64,000 nt of DNA, from positions 374,333,633 through 374,397,632 of the forward strand of contig NC_053039.3 in the NCBI RefSeq assembly GCF_002575655.3. The letters run 5' to 3'. This document shows positions 33,803-44,865 of this stretch, piece after piece. The notes under the pieces were generated by a model. It was given only the letters and a program-made list of their open reading frames with translations, was not told the DNA's origin and searched no databases. The position numbers and the translations under genes are program-made. Each line of letters starts with the position of its first letter. The stretch's first letter is position 1. Origin of the DNA: Aegilops tauschii subsp. strangulata (Eukaryota > Streptophyta > Magnoliopsida > Poales > Poaceae).

Positions 33803-36800
33803 ATGGCTAATGAAAAGAGGCCACAGAAAGGAGGAAAGAGGCCTGAGGTCAATACTGCCTTTGAAATCCCTGAGGACATTTATGCTGGGTACTGTACACC
33901 CACTGAGGAAGATAAAAATCAGCGCAAGATGCGCATTCAGAGGATAGAAAGGAGATGGGCACAAGAGTGGAGGGATTACAGGTATGTGACTCCAAAATAC
34001 ATGAAGAAATTCGCTGTTACTCCTACATGCTCAAGAGCTCCACTGGCACCTGGCCAAGAGGTAGATCCCACTAGCATCAAGCGCGGTGAGGAATTTCCTG
34101 AAGAATGGGCCAAGCGCCAGGCCAAGTTGGCCAAACAGGCAAAAGATGCAGTGAGGAAATTCAACAAAGATTCCACTGCTGCTGCTACTGAGGCCTCTGT
34201 AAGGCCGAAGAAATCCATGGCAAAGAAGCCTGCGCACAAGCCAAGTGCCTCATCTTCAATGCCCTCACGGCCAATTTCCTCAGCCAAGCCCTCACGACCA
34301 ATTCCTCAAGCCGCTCCTGCTCCTCCAAAGTCCTCAGCTGCTCCGACAAAATCCTCAGCACCTGTGCATCTTGCCACGTGCCAAAGGACTACATGCTTCT
34401 CTATTGCCTCAGGAGCTTCAGCTAGTTCCTCAGCTGCACCATATTCTTCAACAGGACCCTCTCTGCTGAAGACTAAGACCACTGCAGGACGAGGCTCTCG
34501 CCCAAGTCCTCAGAAGAAGCAGGTTGCCTTCCATGTACCGTCTGAAGATGACGAAGCTGATGATCAAGAACTTGCTAATATCATCAGAGACAAGGGCACA
34601 GAAGTGCCACTGATTTTGGATCCAAAGCTGATCCTCGACTATATTGATCTCTGGCACAAGGACCCAAACACTCATATGCCTGATTTCAAGTTGACACCTG
34701 GCCAAAGTCACATGCTGACCCATTTCATCAGTGAAGAAAAATGGAAATATGAGAAGGCCAGGTAACTCAAGAAAGGACGGTACAGGAAGGAGAAGTTCCT
34801 GAAGAACAACGTTGTCTCTATGACAACTGATGAACTTGTAAAGCTCCAGTCTGAAATCAAAGTCCTCAGCGATGATTTCAACGCTTACTATGCTGAGTGG
34901 AAAGGAGCCAAGGTCAGGTTCGTCAATCTGACGAAGACACTCACTTCAAGTGCCGCTGCCCCTGTGCATATTGAAGTCACTCCGGCTGAAGCATCTGCTC
35001 AGCCAACTGAAGAACATGCCAGCACCGCTGATGACAATCAGGCTGCTGAAGATAATGTGAGTTCCAGGGTTGATGACTGCATTCCAGCCGCTGAAGAAAT
35101 TCCCAGGGCACCCACTAGTGGTGCGCCTGAAGAAACTAAACCAAATTCCTCAGCTCCTTCTGCACCTATTCCAACTCCAATCCTTCCATCTGCATCAAAT
35201 GTGAAGAAGACCAGGGCTGCAGAGCGTGCAGCTGTGAAGAAAAGGAAAGCATCGGCTTCTTCAGATTCTTCTGCTCCAAAGAAAATGAAGCCTATGACCA
35301 GCTCCTTTGCAAACCCGATTGATGTTGTTCCAATCTCAACCATGCCATCAAAGGACCTTGTTCCTTTTGATGAAGAATATGTGATCCCAAGCGGATCTGA
35401 TGAAGAAACCCCTTCTGCTGCTACGTCAGAGCAGATGGATGAAGAAATTGAAGTGGATGAAATCCCTTCAACCCCAGTTGTTTCCTCGCCTGTGCCTTAG
35501 TTTACTGCTGAAGAGGCTAGCATTGAAGAAATTGAAGATGAAGATGTGGACATTGGATGTACCACACCTGTGATGAATGATGACTTTTGGGAAAGTCAGC
35601 ACCCCAATTCTCCACTCTTCACTCCACTGCAGCAAATTCCTCAGTCCCCAGTCACTACAGTTCAAATGGGATCTGATGAAGCTCATGAAGACGTTCCAGC
35701 CGCTAGTGCTGAAGAAACTGAAAATGAAGAATTCAAGAACCAGGCTGCCACTGAAGAGGAACCAGAAATTCCTCAGCCTGAAGAACCTGAGATTGCGATT
35801 CCTGAGGTTGAGATGCAACTCACTGACACACCTCTGCCCAAGCCAAAGGATCCATTCTCCAGGAAGCAAAAATTCAAGGCTGATGATTTCTTCGGCGAGC
35901 ACATATTCTTCACCAAGTACAACCCTTATGACTCTGCTCGCATAAGAAAGAGGCGTTTCTGGACTGCCAGCCAGGAAAATTTCTATTCCTTAGTGCTGTT
36001 CGACAAAGACAAAGTCTTCGATCATGAGCACATTCCTCACGTGGACATGGAATCTCTGCCGTGCTTCGAGCGAGTCCTCAGTGTTCTTCACGACGCTGGA
36101 CTGTTAAATTTCTGCACTGACATCTGTGATTGGAATGAAGAACTTATTCTTCAATTCTATGCAACACTGCACATCACCGGAAATTCTGAAGATGTGAATT
36201 CATGGGTGCTGGACTGGATGTCTGAAAACACTCACTACAAGGCACCAGCTACTGAATTGCTTCGTGCCTTACCTCTCAGTCCGCCCCTTCAAGGTGCTTG
36301 TTGCGTCTACAATGAACCTGAGCTAACCGATCACTACATGCAAGTGCTGATGAAGCCTTTGAAGCCAGGTCAGACCCCAGGAACAAAATTCCCTGTGAAG
36401 GAATTGTTGTATGTGCCTCGGACTGTCTATCGCATTCTGACGAAGACATTGAGTCCAATCAAGGGCCACGACTCAAATGAAGAAGAAGTCGTTGGCATCA
36501 TGAAGAATCTGCTTTTCAATATCAGTCATGGCATTCCCATCAACTTCCATGATTTCTTCATGAGGACTCTGGCTAATGTCACCATTTCACCATTTGAGTT
36601 GAAGCCTTATGCACCTTGGATTATGAGATTCATCAGGACAAGGTCTTCACTCAACTATAAAGCTGATACACTGAACCATTGCAGCTACTTGCCCCCAATT
36701 GAAGTCCTCAAAAGGACATTTTCCTCAACTGATGAAAAAGGCAAGGCTACTGCTATAATTGATGAAGGCATTCGTCCATTGGATGGCCAATTTCGCAAGG

Positions 36801-37291
36801 CTGCATCCTACTCCACCAATGATGACTCTGCCACCCATGACTCTGCCGCCAACGCACCCAAGCAAAATCCTCAAAGCACAGCACCCAGGGTGATGACTGA
36901 CCGTGAGCTTCTCCTCAGTCTTCACCAGAAGGTTGATCGCAATCATAAATGGTTCAAGCGTCAGTTTGGTTCAATTCTTCACAACATGACTGCTACCCAT
37001 AATGCAGTGAAGAAAAACCACTACTACCTTCATGAAATCCTCAACCGCACCTGGGCTGTTTTGTCTCAAGTCTATAGTGAAGAAGATCCGAAGACAATGG
37101 GTATCAAGGAAGATCTTGACTGGGCTGCACCTCCTCCGAAGAAGTACAAGAAGGTCAAGGTTCCTTCCTTGGTGGCCAGCTCCTATTCTTCATCACGTGA
37201 CACTGATGAACATGAAGATTTGGACGACACTGCGGCAGGCCCTACTCCAACAACCAACCCCAACAACGCTGACACTCCTTCATCACCTTGA
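33803..37291 (+). pseudogene. ORF3 (envelope-like position) of the Maximus-like element, two nonsense codons
   Basis: A third long frame follows pol, as in SIRE/Maximus-lineage copia elements. I choose ATG 33803 (MANEKRPQKGGKRPEV) as start; the frame is open further upstream to 33566. TAA at 34763-34765 and TAG at 35498-35500 interrupt one continuous frame to 37291, about 1160 codons from 33803. The N-terminal part is basic, the middle is Pro/Ser/Ala- and Glu-rich low complexity, and a folded-looking segment begins near 35850 (FSRKQKFKADDFFGEHIFF) and extends to about 36720. I recognise this segment as resembling plant transposon-associated domains found in Tat and SIRE extra ORFs (Transposase_32-like), with moderate confidence. 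I see no clear signal peptide or transmembrane segment, so an envelope function is not supported. Confidence 0.7.
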
Positions 37292-37799
37292 TATTCTTCA
37301 GGGGCGTTAGTCCTCATTTTTGACCCTTTTGGTCATTTGATGACAAAGGGGGAGAAATTTGAGTTAGTCTTCAAGCGGGTCTATTATATGGGCGTTTTTT
37401 TAAGTTGCAACTCTCGTTCTTTCGAAGACTTTGCTGGATCGAGTTGTAAACTTAAACTCTATGGTGACCTGATACTTTTGTTGTTTCTTCTGCATTCCTC
37501 GTTAATGTTGTTGCACGCATGCTGAATTACATCAGTCACCATATTTCATCATGCATTTCAAATTCTTCATATATTATGTCAAATGCGTGTATGAATTACA
37601 AGATATAGGGGGAGATCTCCATGATTCAACTCTTCAAGTGTGCATTGCTTCAAAAGCAAATTCCTCACTATGCACATCTTCAGGGGGAGTTCTTCTATAT
37701 CTTGCAATCAAATTCCTCAATATCAGTATTTACACTTCATATGTTTATCCCCGTTGAAAACTTAACTTGTATTGTCATCAATCACCAAAAAGGGGAGAT
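37292..37799 (+). other. 3' untranslated part and polypurine tract of the copia element
   Basis: A non-coding stretch with several GGGGGAGA-type purine blocks: GACAAAGGGGGAGAAAT near 37340, TAGGGGGAGATC near 37606, and CAGGGGGAGTTC near 37681. The final one, CCAAAAAGGGGAGAT at 37785-37799, abuts the 3' LTR and is the likely plus-strand primer. Confidence 0.7.
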
Positions 37800-39335
37800 T
37801 GTAAGTGCATCTAGTGCCCCTTAGTGATTTTGGTGTATTGAAGACTTATAGGTTAAGGGACTAATGCGTTTATGAGTGTACACAGGTCTATAAGTCTATG
37901 AGGAGTTTGATATTTACAGAGAAAGTCGACCCCTGAAAATGAAGTTCTTTGACTGAAGACTTTGGATTTCTGAAGACTTTCTGAAGACTTTGAAAGTGAA
38001 GAAATCGGTGTGACCTTGAAGACTTGGTATTCATTTGAGGAACATGAAGCGTGAAGACTTTTGTTTTCGTAGTTTCATTTTCTCTTTCTTGAGTCATAGG
38101 AAACACCGTACTGTTAAGGGGGTCGAGGAAATACTAAGGAAAAATTTCCATGTGATGCTCAACTCAAAATCCTACACCTACCAATCCCTTCGAGTGAAGC
38201 CATTGGAAATCTCATACAGTTCAGTCATATTCTTCAGTGATAGAGACGAAGTTCTTCTAGTCTCTGAGGAATTTGTTCTGACTGAGGAGTTAGGAATTCG
38301 CCAGTGCGGATTGCCTACACAGTGAGGAACATGATAGCCCTGAGGAATTTGAACCTCAAATTTCTGACCGTTGTTGTGCTATGCGCTAGCTGTCCCAAAA
38401 TATCTACCCACCTAACGGTCATATCTTTGAAGGGCATTTATGTCTTATCATGCGGGCTGCTCCCTAGGCTATAAATAGCCGCCCCCTACAACCACTAGCT
38501 GGTTGGCTGCTCCGAGAGAAATTGACACTTGTCATTTGAGAGCATCCCACCCTCCGAGGACTTTGAGCGAAAATCATCAAGTGAGGAAAAACCCAAACCC
38601 AAACACCTACAAACCCAAAGTGATTGAGCATCACTGAAGAGATTGATCCTGCGTGGATCCGACGCTTGTTACCTTTGAAGATTGTGCTTCTTCCAGGCGG
38701 TTAGGCGTCATGGTCTAGAGCATCCAAGAGGAAATTGTGGATCGCCGAGTGACCGAGTTTGTGAAGGTTCGGAAGTCACCTGAAGACTTACCACGAGTGA
38801 TTGGGCGAGGTCTGTGTGACCTTAGCTCAAGGGGAATACGGTGAGGACTAAGTGTCCTGGACTACGTGTTCAGGACTGAGTGTCCGGGACTGTGTGTCCT
38901 CAGGTTTAAATACCTAGCCGCCCTAACCAGATGTACAACTGAGACAGCAGTTGGAACTGGTCTACCAAATCAGTGTCTTCACCAAGCTTACTGGTTCTAT
39001 TTCCTCAACTCTTTCATTTCCTCATTACTGTGGTGTGTGCTTGTCATATCTGTGTTTGAAGACTTTGACTAATGACTTTCTCAATTTCCTCAGTTCAATT
39101 TCTTCAGTCTGTTTGTCTTCATCCTGTGTTATCCTGTGATTACGCTTTCTGTACTCTGTGCTTGTCTTCATTTCATCATGATGACCATGCTTGTATTCTG
39201 TTATGCTTACTTTTGAGTACTTATTCCGCTGCTAGTAGTTCTTCGCTAAGGAATTTCCTCACCGGCAAATTCCTCAGTGAAGAATTCATAAAAATCGCCT
39301 ATTCACCCCCCTCTAGTCGATATAACGCACTTTCA
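37800..39335 (+). repeat. 3' LTR of the Maximus-like copia element
   Basis: A 1536-bp LTR starting TGTAAGTGCATCTAGTGCCC and ending ATAACGCACTTTCA, followed by the target duplication GTGTA. It is uninterrupted and serves as reference for the split 5' LTR. A TATA box lies at 38470-38477. Confidence 0.95.
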
Positions 39336-39851
39336 GTGTACTGTACCAAATCAATGCGCACTACAAATGTCATTCAAAACTTTGAATTCATGGTATGTTC
39401 AATTAAAATATTTCGCTACGTGTATAATGCATGCAACCTACTACTCAAATGAATGTTTTAGTGCATTCCAAACGTATATACTACCGCTTCAATATGAACT
39501 AAATTTGAATTCGTTTCTCTATTTGAATAAGATCTACAGTAATGATTGTTGTGAAGTCAAAGCATTTGAATTCGTTTCTCTGTTTTAATAAGATCTACAA
39601 TCATCATTATTGTCAAGTTAAACCATCGTTTGTATATTATCTTCACAGCACACCACATGATTAGTCTTGAGTTACATATGAACTATGTGTACTATATGGA
39701 CTCGAACTAGATTTTTTGAATCCACTTTATTTTGATTTCAAATCACATTACATTCCTAGCTCTAGCTAGATCTTCATAATCTAAACCATGTCTCATATGT
39801 ATAATGTGTTTATCACATTATGTATGGTGCCCCGCCCCCTACGCCTACAAG

Positions 39852-40080
39852 TATTTAGATGTGAGTTGCAAACACCACACATTACCACAAATTCAAATAA
39901 AATGTGAGAATGTTCGATATATAATATTGTTTAGATTGTTCGATATTTAGTTGTAAGCTGCAAACGCCACACATTATCACAAATTCAAATAGAATGTGAG
40001 ATTGTTTCATGTATAGTATGGTTTAGATTGTTCGGCATTTAGCTGTGAGTTGCAAACGCCATGCATTATCACATTATGGT
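39852..40080. repeat. 92-bp tandem repeat, about 2.4 units
   Basis: Units starting TATTTAG-TGTGAGTTGCAAAC begin at 39852, 39944 and 40036, an exact 92-bp period. The shared core is CACATTA-CACAAATTCAAATA. Confidence 0.75.
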
Positions 40081-40964
40081 ATAACATGTGCACAGCACGT
40101 GTATCACCGCTATATTCATCCATGCAATGTTTAAAACACTATGATCTCCTATTCAAATATATGAATCCGCTTTCATATCAAATTATGATCTTTGTTAGTC
40201 TCTTACACCCACACAATCCTCTAACCTTTGTAGCTACCACTAACTTTCTCTCGTGCATGCACACGCCCTCCTTGCCCTCCCCCTCCCTCGGCATTCTATC
40301 CACCGGGCACATTCATTTTTTTCTTTAGGTCGTTCTCCCAAACTCTCCACAACTCCTTTCCGACACACACCGATCGATAAACCTCTCCAGCGATGCCTGC
40401 CAACAACATACACACACACCCCTTCAATCTCCTCCTTTATGTGTCCTTGCCTCGTGTCTCTCATACGGTCAGACACACGTGTAAACTCTCGCCCCTCTTT
40501 TCATCGATCTCACAACCGCACACTCCTCCCCCTATCTAGCTAGTAGTTGGGCCTCTCGCACCACCTCCTAGCTCCATTCTCTCTGTCTATCCGTCTCGCT
40601 GGGCCTTATTTGCCTCTAACAAATGGACGTACACCGACCGATCTCTCGCCATACATATAGCTAGCTAGGTCCTTATAACTCGTTTTTACCCACACGTCAA
40701 TCGATCTACCTCATTAGTTGTGTCTCTCCCTTCCTCTGACAAACAACAATTGATCTACCGATCTAGTTAGGTTTGCTTACCAAACACATGGTTCCCCTTC
40801 ATCATCCATGGATGCGTCCCGACAGATCTATCACGCACAGGCACACACAGGAACACATCCCCACTCTTATTGATAACATTGCAGTTCCACCCTCAGTTTG
40901 TCTAGTAGGCCTCTCCCACCATCTTCGAGAAGCAACTCCATCACCCATCCATCACTCTACCCCT

Positions 40965-41011
40965 CTCCCTCCCTCTCCCTCCCTCTCTCTCTCCTCTCTC
41001 TCTCTTTGTCC
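40965..41011. repeat. CT-rich simple sequence
   Basis: An uninterrupted polypyrimidine run of CCCTCT and CTCTCT words on the plus strand. Confidence 0.85.
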
Positions 41012-42005
41012 CATCATATTTCCCGTCCTTCAGTTATGTATGGATGTCGACCGATCTCCCTCAAGACATAGCTGGGTCTCTCCTTCTCAACACATATACG
41101 AGTCATTCTACCTCTATAGTTAGGCCTCTGCCTACCCCTCCCCCCACCCCCCTCCCCCCACACACACCGATACATCGAGCGCTCCAGTCATGTCTCCCTG
41201 CCACACACAAACTTGACATGTGCCCTCTAACGTTCCGGTAGGCCAGTCGCCCTATATCTTTGACTTGCACACACACAATTTCGATGGCTCTCTTCATCGA
41301 TCTCGCACCCACCCACTTGATCCTCTCTTCGACTCTATCGATAGCTATGACCGATCCCTCTCTTCTCGTGGATTGCCCGACACTCTATGTATGATATGGA
41401 TAGGCCTCCATTTCACACACATTGCATGCAAAATTTTGTTTGAGATGTCATCGACACATATTCCCACAAATAATTCACGAAATCAACCCCCAACCCACCC
41501 CCACCCCAAAACAAAAAACACTCACGAACGCGGTTTGTATCTCTCACACACACCCACGTAGGTGGGGGACGTGCACGAAGAGAAGAGGTGCATGTGCGGC
41601 GCACGTACTCCCTTCTCTTTCCCAACCACACCCGCGTGGGTACACGGTGGAGCTCATTTCTATACGAAAAAGGCAGCCCACGTGGTAATTTGGCACGTGT
41701 ACTGGTTGTCCACTTGGTGGAGGGAGGATCGTCTACCACGGGTGAACAAACAAATTGCGACTTGACGTGTTATGTTAAAAAAAAGAGGCAAACCATGTGG
41801 GGCCTACCTTAGAGGCAAGGCTCTATACACTGGAGTACTTTTGATGTGTCCCGTCAACTCGCAGAACGAGGAGAAGCTTGCTTAGTACGCCGTCTCCTCG
41901 CCCACGGGCGCGGTGGCTCGTAGGATGAGGTGAAGCTTGCTCCGCCTTACGCCCACTCCCTCACCCATGCGCGCGATGGCTCGCAGGACGAGGAGAAAAA
42001 TTTAC

Positions 42006-42180
42006 TACTCCCTCCGTTTACTCCTCGTCCCTACTACCTTGGTTATAGAGATTATATCATATTGTTTGGAATATATATGTCCTTTAGTAGATTTCAATAT
42101 GAACTACTAGTACATACTCCAAACACTGATGTATATAGACGTATTTTAGAGTGTAGATTCACTCATTTTGCTCCGTATGT
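42006..42180. mobile_element. Truncated Stowaway-type MITE
   Basis: It starts ACTACTCCCTCCGTTTACT. It continues with ATGTATATAGACGTATTTTA and GTGTAGATTCACTCATTTTG, which match the interior of the full MITE at 43419-44053. The right terminal repeat is missing after CTCCGTATGTAG. Confidence 0.65.
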
Positions 42181-43137
42181 AGCACTCTGCCTCGCCCCTC
42201 GACCCTCGCCCACGTGGTGGACGTGCAGCAATTCATTCGGTCTCATATAGCCAGAACGATATATACTGCACTACCATTATTGCTCGACTTCCCGAAGAGG
42301 CGAAGAGCCAATCGCAAGGTTAATATTTTGGAGATGCCAAGCGCAAGGTTATAGGAGAACGAGTAGTAGGTGCCGCGTCATTTATAAATAAAGTTTTTTT
42401 CTTCAGTGGCACGTACGCAATATGATAGGTTCATATGGAGAGAAAATGAAACCGCTCCACTATATACATAGTCAGGACGGGCCAGCCTACACTGTTGGTT
42501 GCCGGGGTTGCTCTCTTAACACTCTCTCGCACAAAACGACTGCGGCCACATCTCTAACATCCCGACGGATCACGTCCGCTTGGGGAAGGGGTGGATGCTT
42601 AGTGTAGATGCGGTGGCCGTCGCCGACGGCGAAAACCCACTGTCGGCACGTCCCGATCAGGGGTCCCCACCGTTCTCTCTCACAAATCCGGTGATGTTGC
42701 CTTTGTCCCTTGCTCACTGCCGCGACGTGGGCAATTGCCGCCTCCCGTCGCCCTCCTCAAGGTTGAGCTACGTCCCTCAGGTACAACTCCCTTTACAGCC
42801 GGCTTGCACCACTGCTCCAGCTGCCCACATCACTCCCTGTGGATATTTCTCTACTTCTTTGCCCCGCACATACCTCTACTGGCTTCTACATACTGTATTT
42901 GTGATGAGTTTATGTCTCATCAACTAGTCCCAGTAATCTTATTCTAATCACGCTTCTTCAATTTCTTTGCCACAGGGATGCTCATCTCGATTTTGGTGAA
43001 ACTGCACAAAATGATCCGATGGTCAAAAGGTTGCAAACTTCATTTATTAGGAAGCTCGAACGTTGCTAGCAAATTGAAGCCTGGTCAGGGTTCACGGTTC
43101 AAGGGCTAGGGACTGCATGGATCATTTTTTTCTTTAG

Positions 43138-43235
43138 CTGCCTCTATTCCAAAATAAGTGTCAACTTTAGTAGTAGTACAACTTTGTACTAAAGTTTGCA
43201 CAAAGTTGAGACACTTATTTTGGAACGGAGGGCGT
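43138..43235. mobile_element. Short Stowaway-type MITE
   Basis: Inverted arms ATTCCAAAATAAGTGTC-AACTTT and AAAGTTGAGACACTTATTTTGGAAC pair across a short centre. The right end is GGAACGGAGGGCG followed by TA. The left terminal repeat is degenerate, so the left border is approximate. Confidence 0.75.
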
Positions 43236-43418
43236 ACATATTTGCTATGATCTGTCAATCATTGAGATGCAATAGCTTGCATGTTAGTCTCCTTTCTATT
43301 TGATGAAATGTTGCAACGGGCAACCTTGGACGCAAGATACATGTAACAGAAGCTGGAAGCTTCATAGCATTGTACAAATTTATCTCGCTGATAAATTACA
43401 GTACGTACTATACTAGTA

Positions 43419-44053
43419 CTTCCTCCGTTCCTAAATATAAGTCTTTGTAGAGATTTCACCATGAACCACATGCGGATGTATATAGATGCATTTTAAGTGT
43501 AGATTCATTCATTTTGTTCCGTATGTAGTGGAATCTCTACAAAGACTTATCTACTAGTAATAGCTAGCTCCCACTACTAGGAATTCTCTATCCTCTCCTT
43601 GAGCCACATCATCAAAATTGATGTAGCCGTTAGATGAAGTAAATCAGTCCATAATAGCCATCTGATCTAGACGTTGAGAGGCTCCGCACTAAGCCACATG
43701 CAAGCATGCAGAAATACCGTGGCACATGCATGTGAGTGGGTTTTAAATCACATCAACATGTCTGCATGCAAGCATGCACCGGTAGCATGCATGTAAGTGA
43801 GCTTTTAAGTCCCATTAACATGTCAAAAAGAAAAATATAATCCCATTATGCAGTAGGAGTTGGCTGATCTTTTTTCCTTACGTGGGATGATCTAAATGAT
43901 GATGGGAGTTTATTTAGTTTGGCTACCACATTTGTCATGCGGTTATAGAGTTTTTTTAGTTCTATGAAATCGATAATTTTGCGCAGAGAGATATACCGCT
44001 GTTCCGCGGCAACGCGCGGGGACTCATCTAGTAATATTTAGGAACGGAGGGAG
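43419..44053. mobile_element. Stowaway-type MITE interrupted by a Helitron
   Basis: The left end CTTCCTCCGTTCCTAAATAT and right end ATATTTAGGAACGGAGGGAG are inverted repeats flanked by TA (43417-43418 and 44054-44055). Internal arms AAGTCTTTGTAGAGATT and AATCTCTACAAAGACTT confirm a foldback element. Its right arm is split at 43549/44032 by a 482-bp insert. Confidence 0.85.
43550..44031 (+). mobile_element. Non-autonomous Helitron inside the Stowaway MITE
   Basis: The insert starts TCTACTAG and ends CATCTAG. The hairpin CCGCG-GCAACG-CGCGG lies at 44004-44019, eight bases before the terminal CTAG. It sits between A (43549) and T (44032), and removing it nearly restores the MITE arm (two extra bases remain). 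A 5' TC, a 3' CTRR with hairpin, insertion between A and T, and no terminal inverted repeat or duplication are the Helitron signature. It is 482 bp and encodes nothing recognisable. Confidence 0.8.
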
Positions 44054-44279
44054 TACTATGTAAAGAGTTAGGTGTCGCACGGTGATAGTGTGAGGTGGGC
44101 CATGTAATCACTGAGCCTGCGTGTTTTCACTGCTCTTGCATGCCTCCGCTGTAAGAATGGAGAAAATTGTAATCTAGTAGTAGTACCTCCTTTCGCCGAA
44201 AGCGTGGGACATCGAGCAGTCCTACCACCTCAGTAATAAAGACCAATGAGCCGTCAAATCACATAGACCCAGCAGTAAG

Positions 44280-44420
44280 TTGGACGGACGAAGCAACCAT
44301 CACTCTTGCGCCAGTGAGAGGTCGCGTCCGCTCTGCCCGGGCATGAATGCGGCACCGATTCTTTGGAGCGGCGCTGACCGTTTTGGGCGGGAAGTGCGCG
44401 CGGGCGATGGAGGGGCTTTG
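44280..44420. other. Copy of the passenger-gene promoter region
   Basis: GCGGCGCTGACCGTTTTGGG and GAAGTGCGCGCGGGCGATGG here match, with few changes, GCGGCGCTGACTGTTTCGGG and AAAGCACGCGCGGGCGAGGA at about 48419-48460. That second site lies upstream of the passenger ORF (47640-48185). No ORF copy follows, so this looks like a partial duplication. Confidence 0.5.
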
Positions 44421-44573
44421 GTTGGGCCAGGCTGGTCAGGAGCGGGTGTGGCAGCTGTCCGCATGTCCCTACCGGACACGCCCAGAAACGAGAGGATGCA
44501 CCGACTCTCGCGGCTAAAATCGTACACTACACAACATCTCTCTGTAGGAGTAGGTCGATCTGTCACTCTCTCA

Positions 44574-44630
44574 AACACACACATGCTGTTAAACACACAC
44601 ACACACACGCGCGCGCACACGCACGCACCT
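44574..44630. repeat. (CA)n/(CG)n microsatellite
   Basis: Runs of ACACACACAC and CGCGCGCG in an imperfect dinucleotide array. Confidence 0.85.
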
Positions 44631-44821
44631 TGGTCCCGTTGCACCTTCTAACGTGACTTATTACACCTAGATGGAGGGAGTAGTAAGTATACGAGATACG
44701 GTGGCACAGTGACTGTTGGCTTCTGTGTCATCCACCGTTATTGACCACTAATTGTTTCCTTTGCACCTCTGTGTAAACAGGGTTATCTACTTCACCTCGT
44801 TGCCATTGTGAGCTTTTGTTG

Positions 44822-44865
44822 CACTGCACAAAACACTTTTGTTTTAAGAGTGTTTTGTGCAGTTC
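44822..44865. repeat. Foldback of the AACTGCACAAAACACT word
   Basis: ACTGCACAAAACACT on the left pairs with AGTGTTTTGTGCAGT on the right across about 10 bases. The arm contains the AACTGCACAAAA word that recurs through the B3-fragment region. Confidence 0.7.

Larger units (their letters stand above)
20796..39335 (+). mobile_element. SIRE/Maximus-lineage Ty1/copia retrotransposon
   Basis: Both LTRs, the primer-binding site, gag, pol, a third ORF and the polypurine tract are present. The 5-bp flanks match (GTGTA at 20791-20795 and 39336-39340), proving insertion into the CACTA element as one unit. Its 18.5 kb include a 4-kb gypsy solo LTR; without it the element is about 14.5 kb, typical of the large SIRE/Maximus lineage. 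Domain order is gag, protease, integrase, RT, RNase H (copia order), followed by an extra ORF in the envelope-like position. Six nonsense codons break gag, pol and ORF3, so this copy is not autonomous. Confidence 0.93.
39341..42960. other. CACTA internal sequence right of the copia insertion, no gene recognised
   Basis: AT-rich up to 40200, then pyrimidine-rich with many CACACA, CTCTCC and GATCGATCTACC words to about 41320. Degenerate copies of a CACACACCGATCGAT-CTCCAGC-ATG block occur near 40370 and 41160. 41500-42000 and 42420-42960 are moderately GC-rich, and the latter may be the 5' part of the B3 gene fragment. The ORFs here are low complexity and unsupported. Confidence 0.45.

Noticed and set aside
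40253..41312. Several ORFs of 65-116 codons on both strands
   Set aside because: They arise from CT- and CA-rich simple sequence and have no domain or splice context.
44655..44685. Possible Stowaway terminus GATGGAGGGAGTA
   Set aside because: Only one short end is visible without a partner, so no element can be delimited.
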